Shown in pieces: positions 41,671-52,083 of a stretch of 64,000 nt of DNA; position 1 is the first letter of the stretch; each line of letters starts with the position of its first letter. The position numbers were made by a program, and so were the translations under genes. The stretch is taken from the NCBI GenBank assembly GCA_951799405.1, contig OX637357.1, positions 1,426,001-1,490,000 of the forward strand, written 5' to 3'. Under the pieces are notes generated by a model that saw only the letters and a program-made list of their open reading frames with translations, searched no databases and was not told the DNA's origin. Origin of the DNA: Agapetus fuscipes. Its lineage: Eukaryota; Arthropoda; Insecta; Trichoptera; Glossosomatidae.

Positions 41671-42899
41671 TTTGTGTTAATTTTGATACAATGTTATGTT
41701 AATATGTGGACCTCCGGAGAGGTTCCAATATACTTTAATACTCCCGGCTAGCTATCATCAGGGCATTGCCAAGTTCAATCTTGGGAATTGGTTGTAAATT
41801 AAAACCTGATTTGAAGGAAACAACAATAAGTTTATTTAACACTTAATAAAGGACTGGAAATGGGAAACAATAAATGGCCAGACCTGATTCTGAAAGCCTA
41901 CACGTCACTTCACATCACTATTCTGTTGACTGGAGTTCCGAACTAAGGGCCTGGGGCAACGCCTCAGGCAGCGGCAACCCACGAGGCTGACGCCTCCACA
42001 CGTTTGAGCCCCTGGGTGGGCGCTCCTATGCACCCGTCTCTGGTCCACAAGGCGGATTCCTTTGCTGGCAGGAAATCCAAGTAGAAGGGGGAGGGAGCTC
42101 CATTGAAATGCTCCCCCTCGCACCGCTTGATGCTTGGTCGCCGACGTCTGACCCTGCTCACAGGTTGCCGAGAACTGATGAGAGATAATCGATGGCCCGA
42201 TGAGATCGCACGGCTCAGTGCGGCTGCTTCCGTGACCGTTCAGCTCTGTTCGGCCCACGATATATACTGCACACACTTCAGGAATGTCATTTCTATGTTA
42301 TTTAGAAAAAAAACAAAACAACTATGTTATACGCTGAGTTTTATAATCTTTCGTGATGGATAAAATAAAGTTTTGGTTGATAGTCTTCTTTCAAAAGTAC
42401 TGTTGACTCTCATTCTGCGCTCTAGCAAGTCAAAATTTGCGACGAAGAAGTCTCCGGAGCGCGGCTTTACTTTCGAAGCAGATTCTAAACAAACATCTCG
42501 TTGAAGACATGGACATAATTGAAATTATCGTCACAGATTTGCTCCCAATAAACGCAATACTAGAGTTGAAACGTAAAGCTTTGTGATTTCTGGTCCTGGA
42601 GTTGAGGTACTCGCATTGTTTTTCTCACAGTTTATAATTGAAGAAAAACATTCGCAGTCGGCTTGCGGCCTGCCGCGTGATTGGACTCCAAGTGAAAAGT
42701 TGCGAAGTTGTAGCAAAGATAATAATGCCAAAATTTAAAGTCAATATCAACAGCAAAACCAAAAATATTTGTTGCTTATTTTTATTTGAAAAAAAATACA
42801 TATTTATTCAAATGAAAATTGAAAACAAACTGAGAAAAAGAAGCCTTATAATTGGAATAACAAACGTGTTACAATTTTTTGGAATGAAAAAAAAACGTA
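41671..42899. other. Unassigned; G/C-rich block at 41930-42260
   Basis: The G/C-rich block keeps frames open on both strands (41905-42276 minus, 42103-42363 plus) but shows no motif I know. It could be the interior of a DNA transposon or of the LTR element suggested next to it. Confidence 0.3.
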
Positions 42900-43330
42900 T
42901 TGTAATGTAAATAGTAGATTAATATAGGTGTACATCATAGGTAGTAATAATTATTATAGCATTATGTCAAAAGTAGGTTAATATAGGTGTACACCGTAGG
43001 TAGCAATAATCATAGACCTAAGAAATCTAGAAATTAAATGATCCTTTTGTAGTCTTGAACTCGGTAGAATGTTCGCGAATGTGCTGGCAAAATTAGTCAC
43101 TGGAAAGTTCTGTCTGTGAAGTATATAAGGCGTAGAATTGAGTGCGCTAAGCGAGTGAGATAGTTGCCTTTGATTTGAAGAGTGTAAGCGATACTGAGCT
43201 GTAAAAATAAATTTGTGTTACCAAAAGTGTTATAAATAAATGTAAATTTGTAAAAATTAATTAAGTGCAAATAAAGATCCTGAAAGAAGACCTGTATGTT
43301 TTAATTTAGAGACATTTCGAACCAAAAACA
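42900..43330 (+). mobile_element. Possible solo LTR
   Basis: Begins TGTAATG. It contains two ~68-bp tandem units sharing TAATATAGGTGTACA, a TATATAAGG box at about 43121, and AATAAA signals downstream. Promoter-then-polyA order without coding sequence fits a solo LTR, but no matching second LTR, primer site or duplication was found. Confidence 0.3.
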
Positions 43331-43354
43331 TCACAGTATGTTACTGAACTTGGA

Positions 43355-43475
43355 AAGAGAAGAACGATTTTCTCTACGTTTCGTCAGATATCACACGTCT
43401 TCATGAGGCGTGTGTCTTCTTAGAGAAAATCGTAGAGGAAATCGTTCTTCTCTTTCCACGGTCAGTAACATCCGT
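43355..43475 (-). repeat. Structured inverted repeat related to 31610-31735
   Basis: GGAAAGAGAAGAACGATTTT on the left and its complement AAATCGTTCTTCTCTTTCC on the right enclose TACGTTTCGTCAGATATC and CGTCTTCATGAGG. On the minus strand the order is TGAAGACGTG, loop, CTGACGAAACGTAG. Confidence 0.6.
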
Positions 43476-43552
43476 TTTTTTTTTCGTTCCAAAAAATGTC
43501 TAACGACCGTAATCATAATTAAAAATCTTTAGTGTTACAATTTGTTCCCTCA

Positions 43553-43802
43553 GTGCTTGTTTGGCTAATCTACCACTTGATTCAAAGATGACCTTTCAAT
43601 GAAACTGTCTTAAGTATCACATTCTACACAATCTGAGCTAAGAAAAAACGTAAAACATGATAATGTGAGAGTTGTTTTATATATGTACTTTTTAAATCTA
43701 TTTCCAGTTTTTATAAGACACATTGGTCCAGTACACATACAAACGTTGTTCATGTGAAATTACCTCCGAAAGACATAAAAACTACAAGCACCTAGCAGAC
43801 GA
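43553..43802. mobile_element. K MITE
   Basis: AGTGCTTGTTTGGCTAATC at the left, and AAAACTACAAGCACCTAG (decayed inverse) at the right. The interior shares CTTAAGTATCACATTC, GAGCTAAGAAAAA and GTGAAATTACCTCC blocks with other K copies. A partial repeat of its right half follows to ~43860. Confidence 0.75.
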
Positions 43803-43860
43803 TATGTAGTTCTGATTGATTGTTTTTGAAGACACATTGGTCCAGTACAAGTTTTTGGAA

Positions 43861-44097
43861 AGTTGCGGGAAGAAGGTGAACTGTATATGGAGCTTAATTA
43901 CGTTTTTTTCGTGCGTGTTGATTTAGTATGAGACTTGAAACTTTCAGTGATAGTGAACTATAAAGTGTATGGCTGGGATCTATTTCCGCGCCTTTATAAG
44001 TGGTGGACAACCTCTGGCACGCGATACTCATGTGACACGCGAAATATAACACGAGTGGAGTGGGTAGTCAAATAAAAAAAATAACCAAAAAAAGTTA
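43861..44097. other. Unassigned spacer
   Basis: No supported feature. Confidence 0.3.
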
Positions 44098-44745
44098 CCA
44101 GTAAAAACACCTGTAACTGTAACTGTAACTCTGTCACCATTCCGCTAGGAGTAGCCAGAGCCTCTGCAGAGTTGCCTCCATTTTTTCCTATCCTTACATA
44201 CCTCTTTCAATTCATTCATATCCATCACCTGAAAAGTAAAAAAAACGAATTGGCTTACCAATAACCAATAACGAATAACAAATCACTGTGCATCAAATGA
44301 AAAGTTTGTAAGGACTGAAAGAAATGATGGTTGATTGGCAATGTTGACGGCCAGGGCATTTAATTTTAATTTTATAAGTAAGTAGTAATTTTTAGTGAAT
44401 TTTTCATATTTTTTTGTGCTCCTTAACTGATAAGTTTTATAGGCTCCTACACTCACTTTGTGTATCCCATTCTTTCACAATCTCCTCAATCTGATCACTC
44501 CATACTTTTTTCAGTCGCCCCTCAACTCTTTCTCCTTTCACACATCCTCTGTATATATACTTTGCCAGTCTATCATCATTCATTCTTTCTGAATGCCCGT
44601 ACGATCACATTCTTTTGTACCTGAACTTTCAGGTCCGCTTTCAACTTAAATTCTTTCTTTAGCCATTCATTCCTAACTATCAATCCTTCAGTTTTTCCTC
44701 TCATGCTTCTCAAATGCTTTATTTCCACCGTACATACTGAAGAGT
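44098..44745 (-). mobile_element. LINE R 3' end, TTACAG type, interrupted
   Basis: 44098-44230 (antisense TTACAG tail and C-terminus) and 44449-44745 (upstream codons, ending at TACATACTGAAGAG) are one copy. The ~218 bp between them includes a second LINE R C-terminal scrap in sense (AAGGACTGAAAGAAATG, TGGTTGATTGGCAATG), so another element landed here. Confidence 0.78.
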
Positions 44746-45098
44746 TCCCCCCCCCCCTAATGAAAAACATGATGAGAAGAGGTCCTGATAAGGTATTCTG
44801 GAAGTACAGGCGAGCCAAAGGCCGTGCTCCTGCATCCATGTTCTTTATAGTTCTCAAAATGGTGAGATCTTCCCTCTCAGATAGATTGTTGAAGATCCTT
44901 AGTCCTTGGTCCATGATGAAGGTGAAGGTAGATCAGAGATCTAGGAACGCTGGTAGATGCTGGTACTCCTTCTTGATGGGGAATATCCCTCGCTGCCTCC
45001 TCGAGGGTTGAGTTTATTTTTTTTTTATTACGGTCCTTTTTTGTCTCAAGTTTTTAAGTGTCATAGAGAGATATATAATATTTTGTATAGAACTACGG
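44746..45098. other. Unassigned; C10 run and G/C-richer frame
   Basis: A short C run at 44749-44758, then a 102-codon frame (44703-45011) without recognisable motifs. Confidence 0.3.
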
Positions 45099-45338
45099 AT
45101 GTATAAACGAACATAGATAGAGTCAGATCCTTACTCACTGTTAATGCAGAAAAAAAGTTGTACAAGTAGGTACATGTTTTTTTTGCATAAAAAGGGAACG
45201 TACAATCATTTTAACATGATGTATAAACGAACATAGATAGAGTCAGATCCTTACTCACTGTTAATGCAGAAAAAAAGTTGTACAAGTAGGTACATATTTT
45301 TTTTGCATAAAAAGGGAACGTACAATCATTTTAACATG
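45099..45338 (+). repeat. Tandem duplication of a 120-bp unit
   Basis: 45099-45218 and 45219-45338 are identical except one G/A difference (45176 versus 45296). The unit starts ATGTATAAACGAACATAG. Very recent, or an assembly artefact. Confidence 0.97.
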
Positions 45339-45799
45339 ATATGAATGCAACTTTGGAGCTAGATTTTTGTAATGTACGAGTACAACATCTTTATTTCGAA
45401 GTGCGCTTTCACCAGAGCTCGTATCAAAATTGAAGAAAAGAATTTACATTCCCGAAAAAAAAAACATTTCAATGCCGAGTTATGTATATTTTTATTTTAT
45501 CATACAATCCACTCCTGCCCCCAAAACCATAAAATTCTACGTTCCAACTCAATCAAAGCTTTTTAATTAAAGTTAACACAAATTGAAACGCCCACTAGAG
45601 GCACTGCTTAAGTTTCTATGTATATTTTAGTACAACACTTACACTCGGGAGTTTTGCTTTCTCCATACCATCACGCAACCGTGCTCTCTCTGCGCACCGT
45701 TTGCAGCTGCTGTGAGAGGGATGGAGATATATGGATGCGAGGAGAGTGAAGCAGATGGAATTTGTGACTTTGGACTGGGTGATGCTTGTGCAGTAGATA
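45339..45799. other. Unassigned spacer
   Basis: No supported feature. Confidence 0.3.
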
Positions 45800-45867
45800 G
45801 TCGCTTTATAATAGGGGGGTGCTCCGCTATGAAAACTTGGGGTCAGTATTTTTGAATACGCCACTGG
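45800..45867. mobile_element. hAT-like terminal fragment
   Basis: Ends GAATACGCCACTG, the inverse of a CAGTGGCGTA-type hAT terminus, preceded by TAGGGGGGTGCTCCGC. No opposite end was found. Confidence 0.45.
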
Positions 45868-45940
45868 TGAAAGTTGCAATTAGTTAGTGTGACAAGAAAC
45901 GATGGATCTTTTCGTGAAAGAAAAATAATTAGAGAATCTT

Positions 45941-46200
45941 ATCTTATCTAATCTAATCTAAGTTGCAAAGATATGTTACATTGGAGATTCACATTACATG
46001 CATTCTTATAACCCGACACGTACAAGTTTGCGCTTGCAGATGCCGTATGTGAACCTACAATGTAAAAACCGAATCTAACATGAACATACACGCTGCAACT
46101 CTTGCCGTCCTACCCTGAAACAGGGGTGACATTGGCAAAGTGAACCATTTTTTTAAAGTATGGGTGGTCAGCCGCATTCCAACCTATAAGTCAAGGAACA
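45941..46200 (-). mobile_element. Module C copy, antisense, full length
   Basis: ATCTAATCTAATCTAAGTTG to CCAACCTATAAGTCAAGGAA. Confidence 0.9.
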
Positions 46201-46317
46201 TCCACGACAGCGCTGTCCCCGAAGGCGTCATATGTGGCGTATAGAACCTAGGTATTTCTACAGATTTTACTTTTATTTTATATTTTAATTACATTAAAAA
46301 AAATGTAGTTTGTCATG

Positions 46318-46575
46318 TATGTTCCTTGACTTATAAGTTGGTATGCGGCTGACCACCCATACTGTGAAAAAATGGTTCACTTTGCCAATGTCACCCCTGT
46401 TTCAGGGACGGACGGCAAGAGTTGAAGGGCTTATGTTCATTCGAGATTGGGTTTTTATATTGTAGGTCCACATGCGGCATGTGTTAGCGCGAAATTATAC
46501 ATGTCTGCTTGTGGGAACGCATTTAATATAAATCTTAAATGATATATATCTTTGCAGCTTAGATTAGATTAGAAT
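46318..46575 (+). mobile_element. Module C copy, sense, full length
   Basis: TGTTCCTTGACTTATAAGTT to CAGCTTAGATTAGATTAG. Preceded at 46270-46317 by the LINE R 3' UTR motif (GTAGTTTGTCATGTATG). Opposes the copy at 45941, with ~120 bp between them. Confidence 0.9.
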
Positions 46576-46927
46576 TATGAGTTATATTTGGTGAGCGAAA
46601 CAGTTAAAATGTCGATCTCCGATTCATCAATTTTTGTTATGTCCATCTCCTCAAGAAAAAGTATGGGAACCCCTGATATATAGGATTTCTGAAATCAGTG
46701 AATCAGCACTTATTTTACCTTTAAGGTGGCGATAAAACTTACGAGTTTTGAGGAATAAACGAATCGTAGGAATTCGGAGAGCTGCTTCCCAGTTAAAATA
46801 AAATAAAATAAAAAACCTTGATAGGCAGAAAAAAGCCGCACTCGTAGAATTGCATGGAGCATGTTTGAATGTGTTTGAAGCATCCCAGTCTGGAAAATTG
46901 AATCTTTTGATTTATTGTGGTAGCAGA
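46576..46927. other. Mostly unassigned
   Basis: 46670-46740 shares TTACCTTTAAGGTGGCGATA with the low-copy repeat at 31370-31556. Confidence 0.35.
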
Positions 46928-46965
46928 AGGGGCGTGCATCCCACACAGGCAAACGCACCTAACTG
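46928..46965. mobile_element. hAT-like terminal fragment
   Basis: GGGGCGTGCATCCCACAC, then CAGGCAAACGCACCTAA, resembles 4017-4060. Confidence 0.4.
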
Positions 46966-47215
46966 TAACTGTAACTGTAACTCTGTCTCCATTCCGCTAG
47001 GGGTGGCCAGAGCCTCTGCAGAGCTGCGTCGATTTCTTCCTATCCTGACATACCTCTGTCAATTCATTCATATCCATCACCTTTTTCATGCATTTTCTTA
47101 TTTTACGCTCACTTTGTATATCCCATTCTTTCACAGTCTCCTCAATCTGATCACTCCATACTTTTTTCGGTCGTCCCTTCCCTCTTTTTCCTTTCACACT
47201 TTCTTTGTATATACA
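46965..47215 (-). mobile_element. LINE R 3' end, TTACAG-tail type, antisense
   Basis: Three CTGTAA repeats, CTCCATTCCGCTAGGGGTGG, then antisense of the last ~75 codons (GRPKKVWSDQIEETVKEWD region). The 105-codon minus-strand frame through it (46997-47314) is chimeric, because its start lies in the adjoining S-A. Confidence 0.87.
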
Positions 47216-47239
47216 CATTACACACTTTGATGTTGTGTT

Positions 47240-47535
47240 GGCCGGTCCGTAGTTCAGTGGTAACACTTCTGACTTGTAAGTGGAAGGTTGTGGGTTCGAA
47301 TCCCGGAGGAGCACAAAAAATATACCAATTATATTTTTAAATTTGCTCTTCGCTGGGTTGAAAAATTCATAAACCTGTACTAAAGACCGGTCATCAAAAG
47401 GTCCATCCAGCCTTACAGTAACTGGGTCTTGCTTGAGAATTGGCGCTTTCTACGGCGACGACCAAGTTCGCAGAGGGCTCGCAGAGGGGTGATACATACA
47501 AAAACAGCGCTCACCAAATATATCAGCCTAATTTT
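47240..47535 (+). mobile_element. S-A SINE, sense, full length
   Basis: GGCCGGTCCGTAGTTCAGTGG, GGGTTCGAATCCC, to GCGCTCACCAAATATATCAG and a T/A-rich tail. Confidence 0.92.
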
Positions 47536-47724
47536 TTTAAACTTATTTTAAAAGGTAAGAGTGGCAGACTTACACCAACCACTTTTCTTGTAGTAGGGAC
47601 TCTTGAGGTGCTCGTAAGAGGGTAGATTCTTGTTTCTATTTAAAGTTGATAAAATTACGTAGAAGATTGTTTTATACAAATATAATGAGTCTCATCGCAA
47701 TTTGATTATTTAAAGTTAAGTATA
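47536..47724. other. Unassigned spacer
   Basis: No supported feature. Confidence 0.3.
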
Positions 47725-47775
47725 AGTGACATTCCCTGACTTCCTGAAACAGGGGTGACACTGGCAATGTGAACC

Positions 47776-50529
47776 ATTTTATTTTTTTTTTTATTTTTTT
47801 TTATTTTAAAGAAACACAACAGCACATACAAAGCATAAACTCGCAAAAGAATGAAAAGAAAAATATTTTAAGGCCAATAACAGGTTTCGTTAACTTAAAA
47901 ATTTCAAAGATACAAACAATCCATATCTACAAATAGCAATACGAAGAGAAAAAAATAAACAAAATAACAAGGTTTAAAATAAAACACAAGAAAAAAAAAC
48001 CAACTAACAACAAATAATTAGAAAAAAACAACTAACAGAGAACAGGTTTAAGAAAAACGAGAAATACATAAACATATTTATATATATATATGCGCAAATA
48101 CACAGAGAGATGAAAGGATGTTTGAGGAAAGGAGGAAGGATGATAAAAGGGATGAGAAGGGAGCTACCTTGATAAAACAGCAATTACACCGTCGAGAAAT
48201 TTACTTTTTGATAATAAAAATATGTCTAAATCGTTAAAATTATCATTGTAAGTGCTGAGCAATCTGTTCATTATTGAATTTTTAGCAAAATTTGAATGAT
48301 ATGTATTAGAAAAGAATAGAGAACCAAGTCTAGTGCGTCTAGAGTGTGGTACACGATAAGTGATCCCCCCACATAGAGAATTAGAATCAATATAGCCATG
48401 AATGAGCCCATATAAAAAACTCATGTCTAGGAGAATCCGACGGGATTTCATTGGCATCATTCCATGATGATGAGCGGCAGCACGATGATCATTAAAGTAA
48501 ACATGTGCCCTGAAGTTTAGATGCTTAAGAAATTTGTTCTGGATACCTTCTAGTCGACGTATATATGTATCATACATGGGGTTCCAAACAGGAGATGCAA
48601 ATTCAAGAATACTGCGAACATAGGCAAAATACGGTGATTTAACTGCATTCAAATCCTTAAAATCACTGCAAGCTCTCAAGACCAATCCTAGCACTTTGTA
48701 AGCCCTCTCAGTGATGGAAAAGATATGTGAATCGAAAATTAGTCCAGCGTCCATATAAACTCCAAGGTCCCTCACTCCGGTTACGGTCTTCAAATAATTA
48801 TTATTAATCTGATAGTTGTAAGTTAAGGGAATTTTCTTTCGAGTGAAAGTTATTTGTTGACACTTATTCACATTCAGAGATAAATCATTAAGGATACAGT
48901 AATGCGAGAGCCTATCAAGGTCGCTTTGCAGCATTAGGCAGTCCTGATAATTATCTATCCTCATATACACTTTTGTATCATCAGCGTACAACAAGCATTT
49001 CGCGTGTTGAAAACAACACTCAATATCATATACATTTGCATTAAATAAAAGAGGACCTAAGTGGGAACCCTGGGGGACCCCAGAGGGAATTGTTAAATAA
49101 TTGGACCTACAGCCACCGACGACTACCGCTTGAGAACGCCTGTTTAAATATGAGGAGAACCACCGCAAAAGATTGCCGTGTACTCCGAGTGTATGCAATT
49201 TTTGTAATAACACACGATGATTGACTCTGTCAAACGCCTTAGAGTAGTCCGTGTACACGACATCAATCTGTCCACCTCTGTCCATTTCCTTGAAGACGCA
49301 GTCAGTGAAAACTACCAGATTAGAAACAACCGATCTCTTCCTTAAGAAACCATGTTGAGATTCAGGTACTTGAGAAGATATCAAAGCATATAATATGTGA
49401 TTGTAAATTATCTTCTCAAAGAGTTTCCCAAAAACTGGTAGGATTGATATTGGTCTATAGTTTTCAGCTTTGTTTTTAGATCCAGTCTTATGTATAGGGA
49501 CAACGTGTGCCTTCTTCCACACACGAGGAAACTCACCTGTAAGGAGAGAACTATTGAATATGATTGTCAATGGGACTGAAAGTTCCTTGGCACAGTTAAC
49601 AGCCAAAAATGAGGGGATTCCGTCATGACCCGGACCTTTATTGGAGTCAAGCGAGTTCAAGTATTTGCATACAATTGCCGGTGTAACAGTCAGACCCCTA
49701 GTCATCGCTTTGGAAGAATACACACCATTAAGAGTTTCGTCCCAAGCATCCAAGTGACCATTCACAAACACCGATCCAAAGTAGTCAGAGAGCAACCCTG
49801 CCATATCAGCAGCATTAGAGGCCACACGATCCCCAAAGGACAACTCCCGAGACAAAGAAGAAGAATTTTTCTTTCCCTTCAGAAAGGACCAGAACTTTTT
49901 AGGATCCTTGGCTACAGAATCCTCTGTACGCCTTATAAACCTCGTGTAGCATTCACGTTGAACTCGTTTCTGACGAGCACGCAATAGGGAGAAAGTTTGA
50001 TAATCCAACGGATCACCGAGCAGACGCCAACGTTTGTGGAACTTGTGCTTTTCTCTAATAATTTTAATAAGTGCAGCAGAAAACCATGATGGGTAAGTGC
50101 CCGATCGAATAGTTTTGCTTGGGATGTAAGTGGCGATACCGCCATTGATTATCCTGTAGAACTCATCCACTGAATGATTCACATTGCTGTGATCAAGCAC
50201 CTTCTCCCAATCAATGTCAAGTAAGAATGTTTTGAGGCCAGCGTAGTCGCCTTTCCTAAAGAAACGTACCAAGCGCGGAGGCTCAACTATAGATCCTTGG
50301 GGGATAAATTTAATATTTAGTTCAATAGATGGATGGTGTGAGTCTTCAACCACCATCGGAAAATCAGCGCGAGAAGCTTCTATAGTGACATTAGAAAAAA
50401 TCAAGTCTAGAACCCTATCATTGGCATTAACAACGCCATTGTATTGGTCCAACCCAATTACAGAGTAATTTAAAAATAAGTCCATCGTATGACGATCAGC
50501 TATGAGTGGGCTGAGATGGTCAAAATTTG
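47776..50529 (-). mobile_element. LINE J (Jockey-like), 5'-truncated, A-rich tail
   Basis: ~2.75 kb on the minus strand: the end of the endonuclease domain, a complete RT, a ~370 bp A/T-rich 3' UTR and an A-rich tail (T-rich at 47776-47812 on the plus strand). An A-rich end rather than short tandem repeats favours Jockey over CR1. Only a weak target duplication (around AAATGGTTCAC versus a decayed ACAAATTTTGACC) can be proposed. Confidence 0.88.
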
Positions 50530-50554
50530 TTAAAGTATGGGTGATCAGCCTCAT
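48164..50554 (-). CDS. LINE J reverse transcriptase (endonuclease remnant + RT)
   Basis: Open for 796 codons with no stop or frameshift. The first ~11 residues (MRLITHTLTNF) come from the module C copy into which the LINE inserted, so the ATG is not the LINE's own. Residues ~40-85 are the C-terminal end of an endonuclease/exonuclease/phosphatase domain (RVLDLIFSN, SHHPSIEL). Residues ~330-560 are the RT: PIHKTGSKNKAENYRPIS (~353-370), motif A YTDYSKAFDRVNH with catalytic Asp436, SGVPQGSHLGP (491-501) and YADD at 523-526. The remaining ~230 residues are the usual Jockey thumb and C-terminal region. It would copy its own RNA by target-primed reverse transcription, but without the N-terminal endonuclease it cannot be autonomous. 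No ORF1 is present. Confidence 0.9.
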   Translation of the reverse strand: MRLITHTLTNFDHLSPLIADRHTMDLFLNYSVIGLDQYNGVVNANDRVLDLIFSNVTIEASRADFPMVVEDSHHPSIELNIKFIPQGSIVEPPRLVRFFRKGDYAGLKTFLLDIDWEKVLDHSNVNHSVDEFYRIINGGIATYIPSKTIRSGTYPSWFSAALIKIIREKHKFHKRWRLLGDPLDYQTFSLLRARQKRVQRECYTRFIRRTEDSVAKDPKKFWSFLKGKKNSSSLSRELSFGDRVASNAADMAGLLSDYFGSVFVNGHLDAWDETLNGVYSSKAMTRGLTVTPAIVCKYLNSLDSNKGPGHDGIPSFLAVNCAKELSVPLTIIFNSSLLTGEFPRVWKKAHVVPIHKTGSKNKAENYRPISILPVFGKLFEKIIYNHILYALISSQVPESQHGFLRKRSVVSNLVVFTDCVFKEMDRGGQIDVVYTDYSKAFDRVNHRVLLQKLHTLGVHGNLLRWFSSYLNRRSQAVVVGGCRSNYLTIPSGVPQGSHLGPLLFNANVYDIECCFQHAKCLLYADDTKVYMRIDNYQDCLMLQSDLDRLSHYCILNDLSLNVNKCQQITFTRKKIPLTYNYQINNNYLKTVTGVRDLGVYMDAGLIFDSHIFSITERAYKVLGLVLRACSDFKDLNAVKSPYFAYVRSILEFASPVWNPMYDTYIRRLEGIQNKFLKHLNFRAHVYFNDHRAAAHHHGMMPMKSRRILLDMSFLYGLIHGYIDSNSLCGGITYRVPHSRRTRLGSLFFSNTYHSNFAKNSIMNRLLSTYNDNFNDLDIFLLSKSKFLDGVIAVLSR

Positions 50555-50575
50555 ACCAACCTATAAGTCAAAAAA

Positions 50576-51332
50576 GCTCTACCTAAGTGAAATAAATCTG
50601 AAAAAAGTTTTGTACAATAACGGGGCTATTGTAAGACATTTTAGTCGTCGGTTGAGCCCACGCTTTGACAAACGAATGATGCCTGGGCTGGAAGTTTCAT
50701 CACCACGGTCATTCTTACCTACCGAATTTTGGTAATATTTGTATAAAGACTAATCAGCTGTTCACTTGCAGCCATCTTGGATTGGCAGGTCTTCATACAA
50801 ATGCATCATAAGTTTGTAAAAGCGTGGGTTCAACGGATGACTAAAATGTCTAAGAAAAGCACCGAAAGAGTATACGAAAAGTCAAAGAACCTAAAAACGC
50901 TACATCGCTTAAAACTTCTATGGTTCTATCTTGAATTGTTTGAATTTCATATTATTCTGATATTTATAAAACAAAGCATGAAACATTCAAGTAAGTATTC
51001 ACAGCAACAAAGATAAGTCGGTACTTATGGAATTTAAGGAAAGCTGGGAGGCGATATTGAAATGTCGGTGCTAACGTTTTGTTTATTGTATTGAAGGAGA
51101 ATGTTCGTACTCACCGACAACACTCAGAGTTACGTCCTTTTCACACAGTATGATGAATGATACAAATCGTAAAAAAATATATATACAAATGGTACAAAAT
51201 AATGGTCCAAATCGAGCAAAATAATAATACAAATGGTACAAAGAATCGTACAAAAGAAAAACACAAATGGTACTTAAGAATGGTACATTGGTAACAACAA
51301 CTCATTTTCGTAACAATATTTTCGCCCAAAAT
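50576..51332. other. Unassigned spacer
   Basis: Short frames only, without motifs. An ACAAATGGTAC-like imperfect repeat lies at 51180-51290. Confidence 0.35.
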
Positions 51333-51645
51333 AATAATATTAGGATGATTTATTTGGTGAGCGCTGTTTTTGTATGTATCACACCTCGAGAGCCCTCTGA
51401 GAGCTTGGTCGTCGCTGTAAAAAGCGCCAATTCTCAAGCAAGACCCAGTTGTTGTAAGGTTGGATGGACCTTGTGACGGAACTTCTTGACCAGTGACCGG
51501 TCTTTGGTACAGGTTTATGAATTTTTCAACCCAGCGAAGAACACATTTGGAAATATAAATTGTATAATTTTGTGCTTCGCCGGGATTCGAATCCACAACC
51601 TTCCATTTACGAGTCCGAAGTGTTGCCACTGGACTACGGACCGGT
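51333..51645 (-). mobile_element. S-A SINE, antisense, full length, attached to 5S part
   Basis: AATAATATTAGGATGATTTA to GACTACGGACCGGTCC, with a ~20 bp insertion after GGATGGACCTT. The antisense B box GGGATTCGAATCC is intact. Confidence 0.92.
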
Positions 51646-51656
51646 CCAAGAAATGC

Positions 51657-51775
51657 CAACAACACGCGGTGTACCTAGCGGTCACCCATCCAAGTAGCAT
51701 CCGCGCCCAATGTTGCTTAACTTCGGTGATCTGATGAGAACCGGTGCTTTCAACATGGTATCGTCGTTGACATCT
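51657..51775 (-). pseudogene. 5S rRNA-derived segment, near full length
   Basis: The minus strand reads as a complete ~117-nt 5S rRNA with substitutions: ACGACGATACCATG at the 5' end, CACCGGTTCTCATC, GATCACCGAAGTTAAGC, GGGCGCGGATGCTACTTGG, ATGGGTGACCGC, and CACCGCGTGTTGTTGGC at the 3' end. The box A/internal control region is largely kept, so it could still bind TFIIIA and Pol III. It lies directly upstream (in sense) of the S-A head with the same ~12-bp linker type (CTTGGACCGG) as at 8178-8181. Changes in loop E and the GACGATACC helix argue against a functional rRNA. Confidence 0.9.
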
Positions 51776-52083
51776 GTTTTATATCATAGTTCACTGACTA
51801 TATTTGTGAGTTTAATAAAGTATTTGAGTAACAATAGCACTGTTTATCTGTATTCAGAGTCATTACTCAAGTATTGATGTTTGAAGCCTGAGCAGAGTTG
51901 GTGTATCAGCGAGTGCTCGATGAAACGAAAAGTTAATTCTTTGTTTTTAATCGGCCACTTCAAACGGTAGAACTTCCGGGAGGAATGCTAAATTAATTAA
52001 AAAATAAACGTTGGCTTTTTTTCAATTTCCTCACTGCAATATTAAAAACAAAAGCGATATACTTCAATTGATTTTTTAAGGCA
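51776..52083. other. Unassigned spacer
   Basis: No supported feature. Confidence 0.3.

Larger units (their letters stand above)
47725..50575 (-). mobile_element. Module C copy, antisense, split by LINE J
   Basis: 47728-47775 (ACATTCCCTGAC, GAAACAGGGGTGACACTGG) and 50530-50575 (TAAAGTATGGGTGATCAGCC to CCTATAAGTCAAAA) flank the LINE. The break falls in the CATACTGTAAAAAATGG part of the module. The tail-side half of the module is missing beyond 47725. Confidence 0.85.

Noticed and set aside
41905..42276. 123-codon minus-strand frame in a G/C-rich block
   Set aside because: The opposite strand is open too, which is typical of stop-poor G/C-rich DNA. No motif recognised.
51657..51775. Functional 5S rRNA gene
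   Set aside because: Substitutions in helices and loop E, no terminator T-run directly after its 3' end, and fusion to S-A at two loci.
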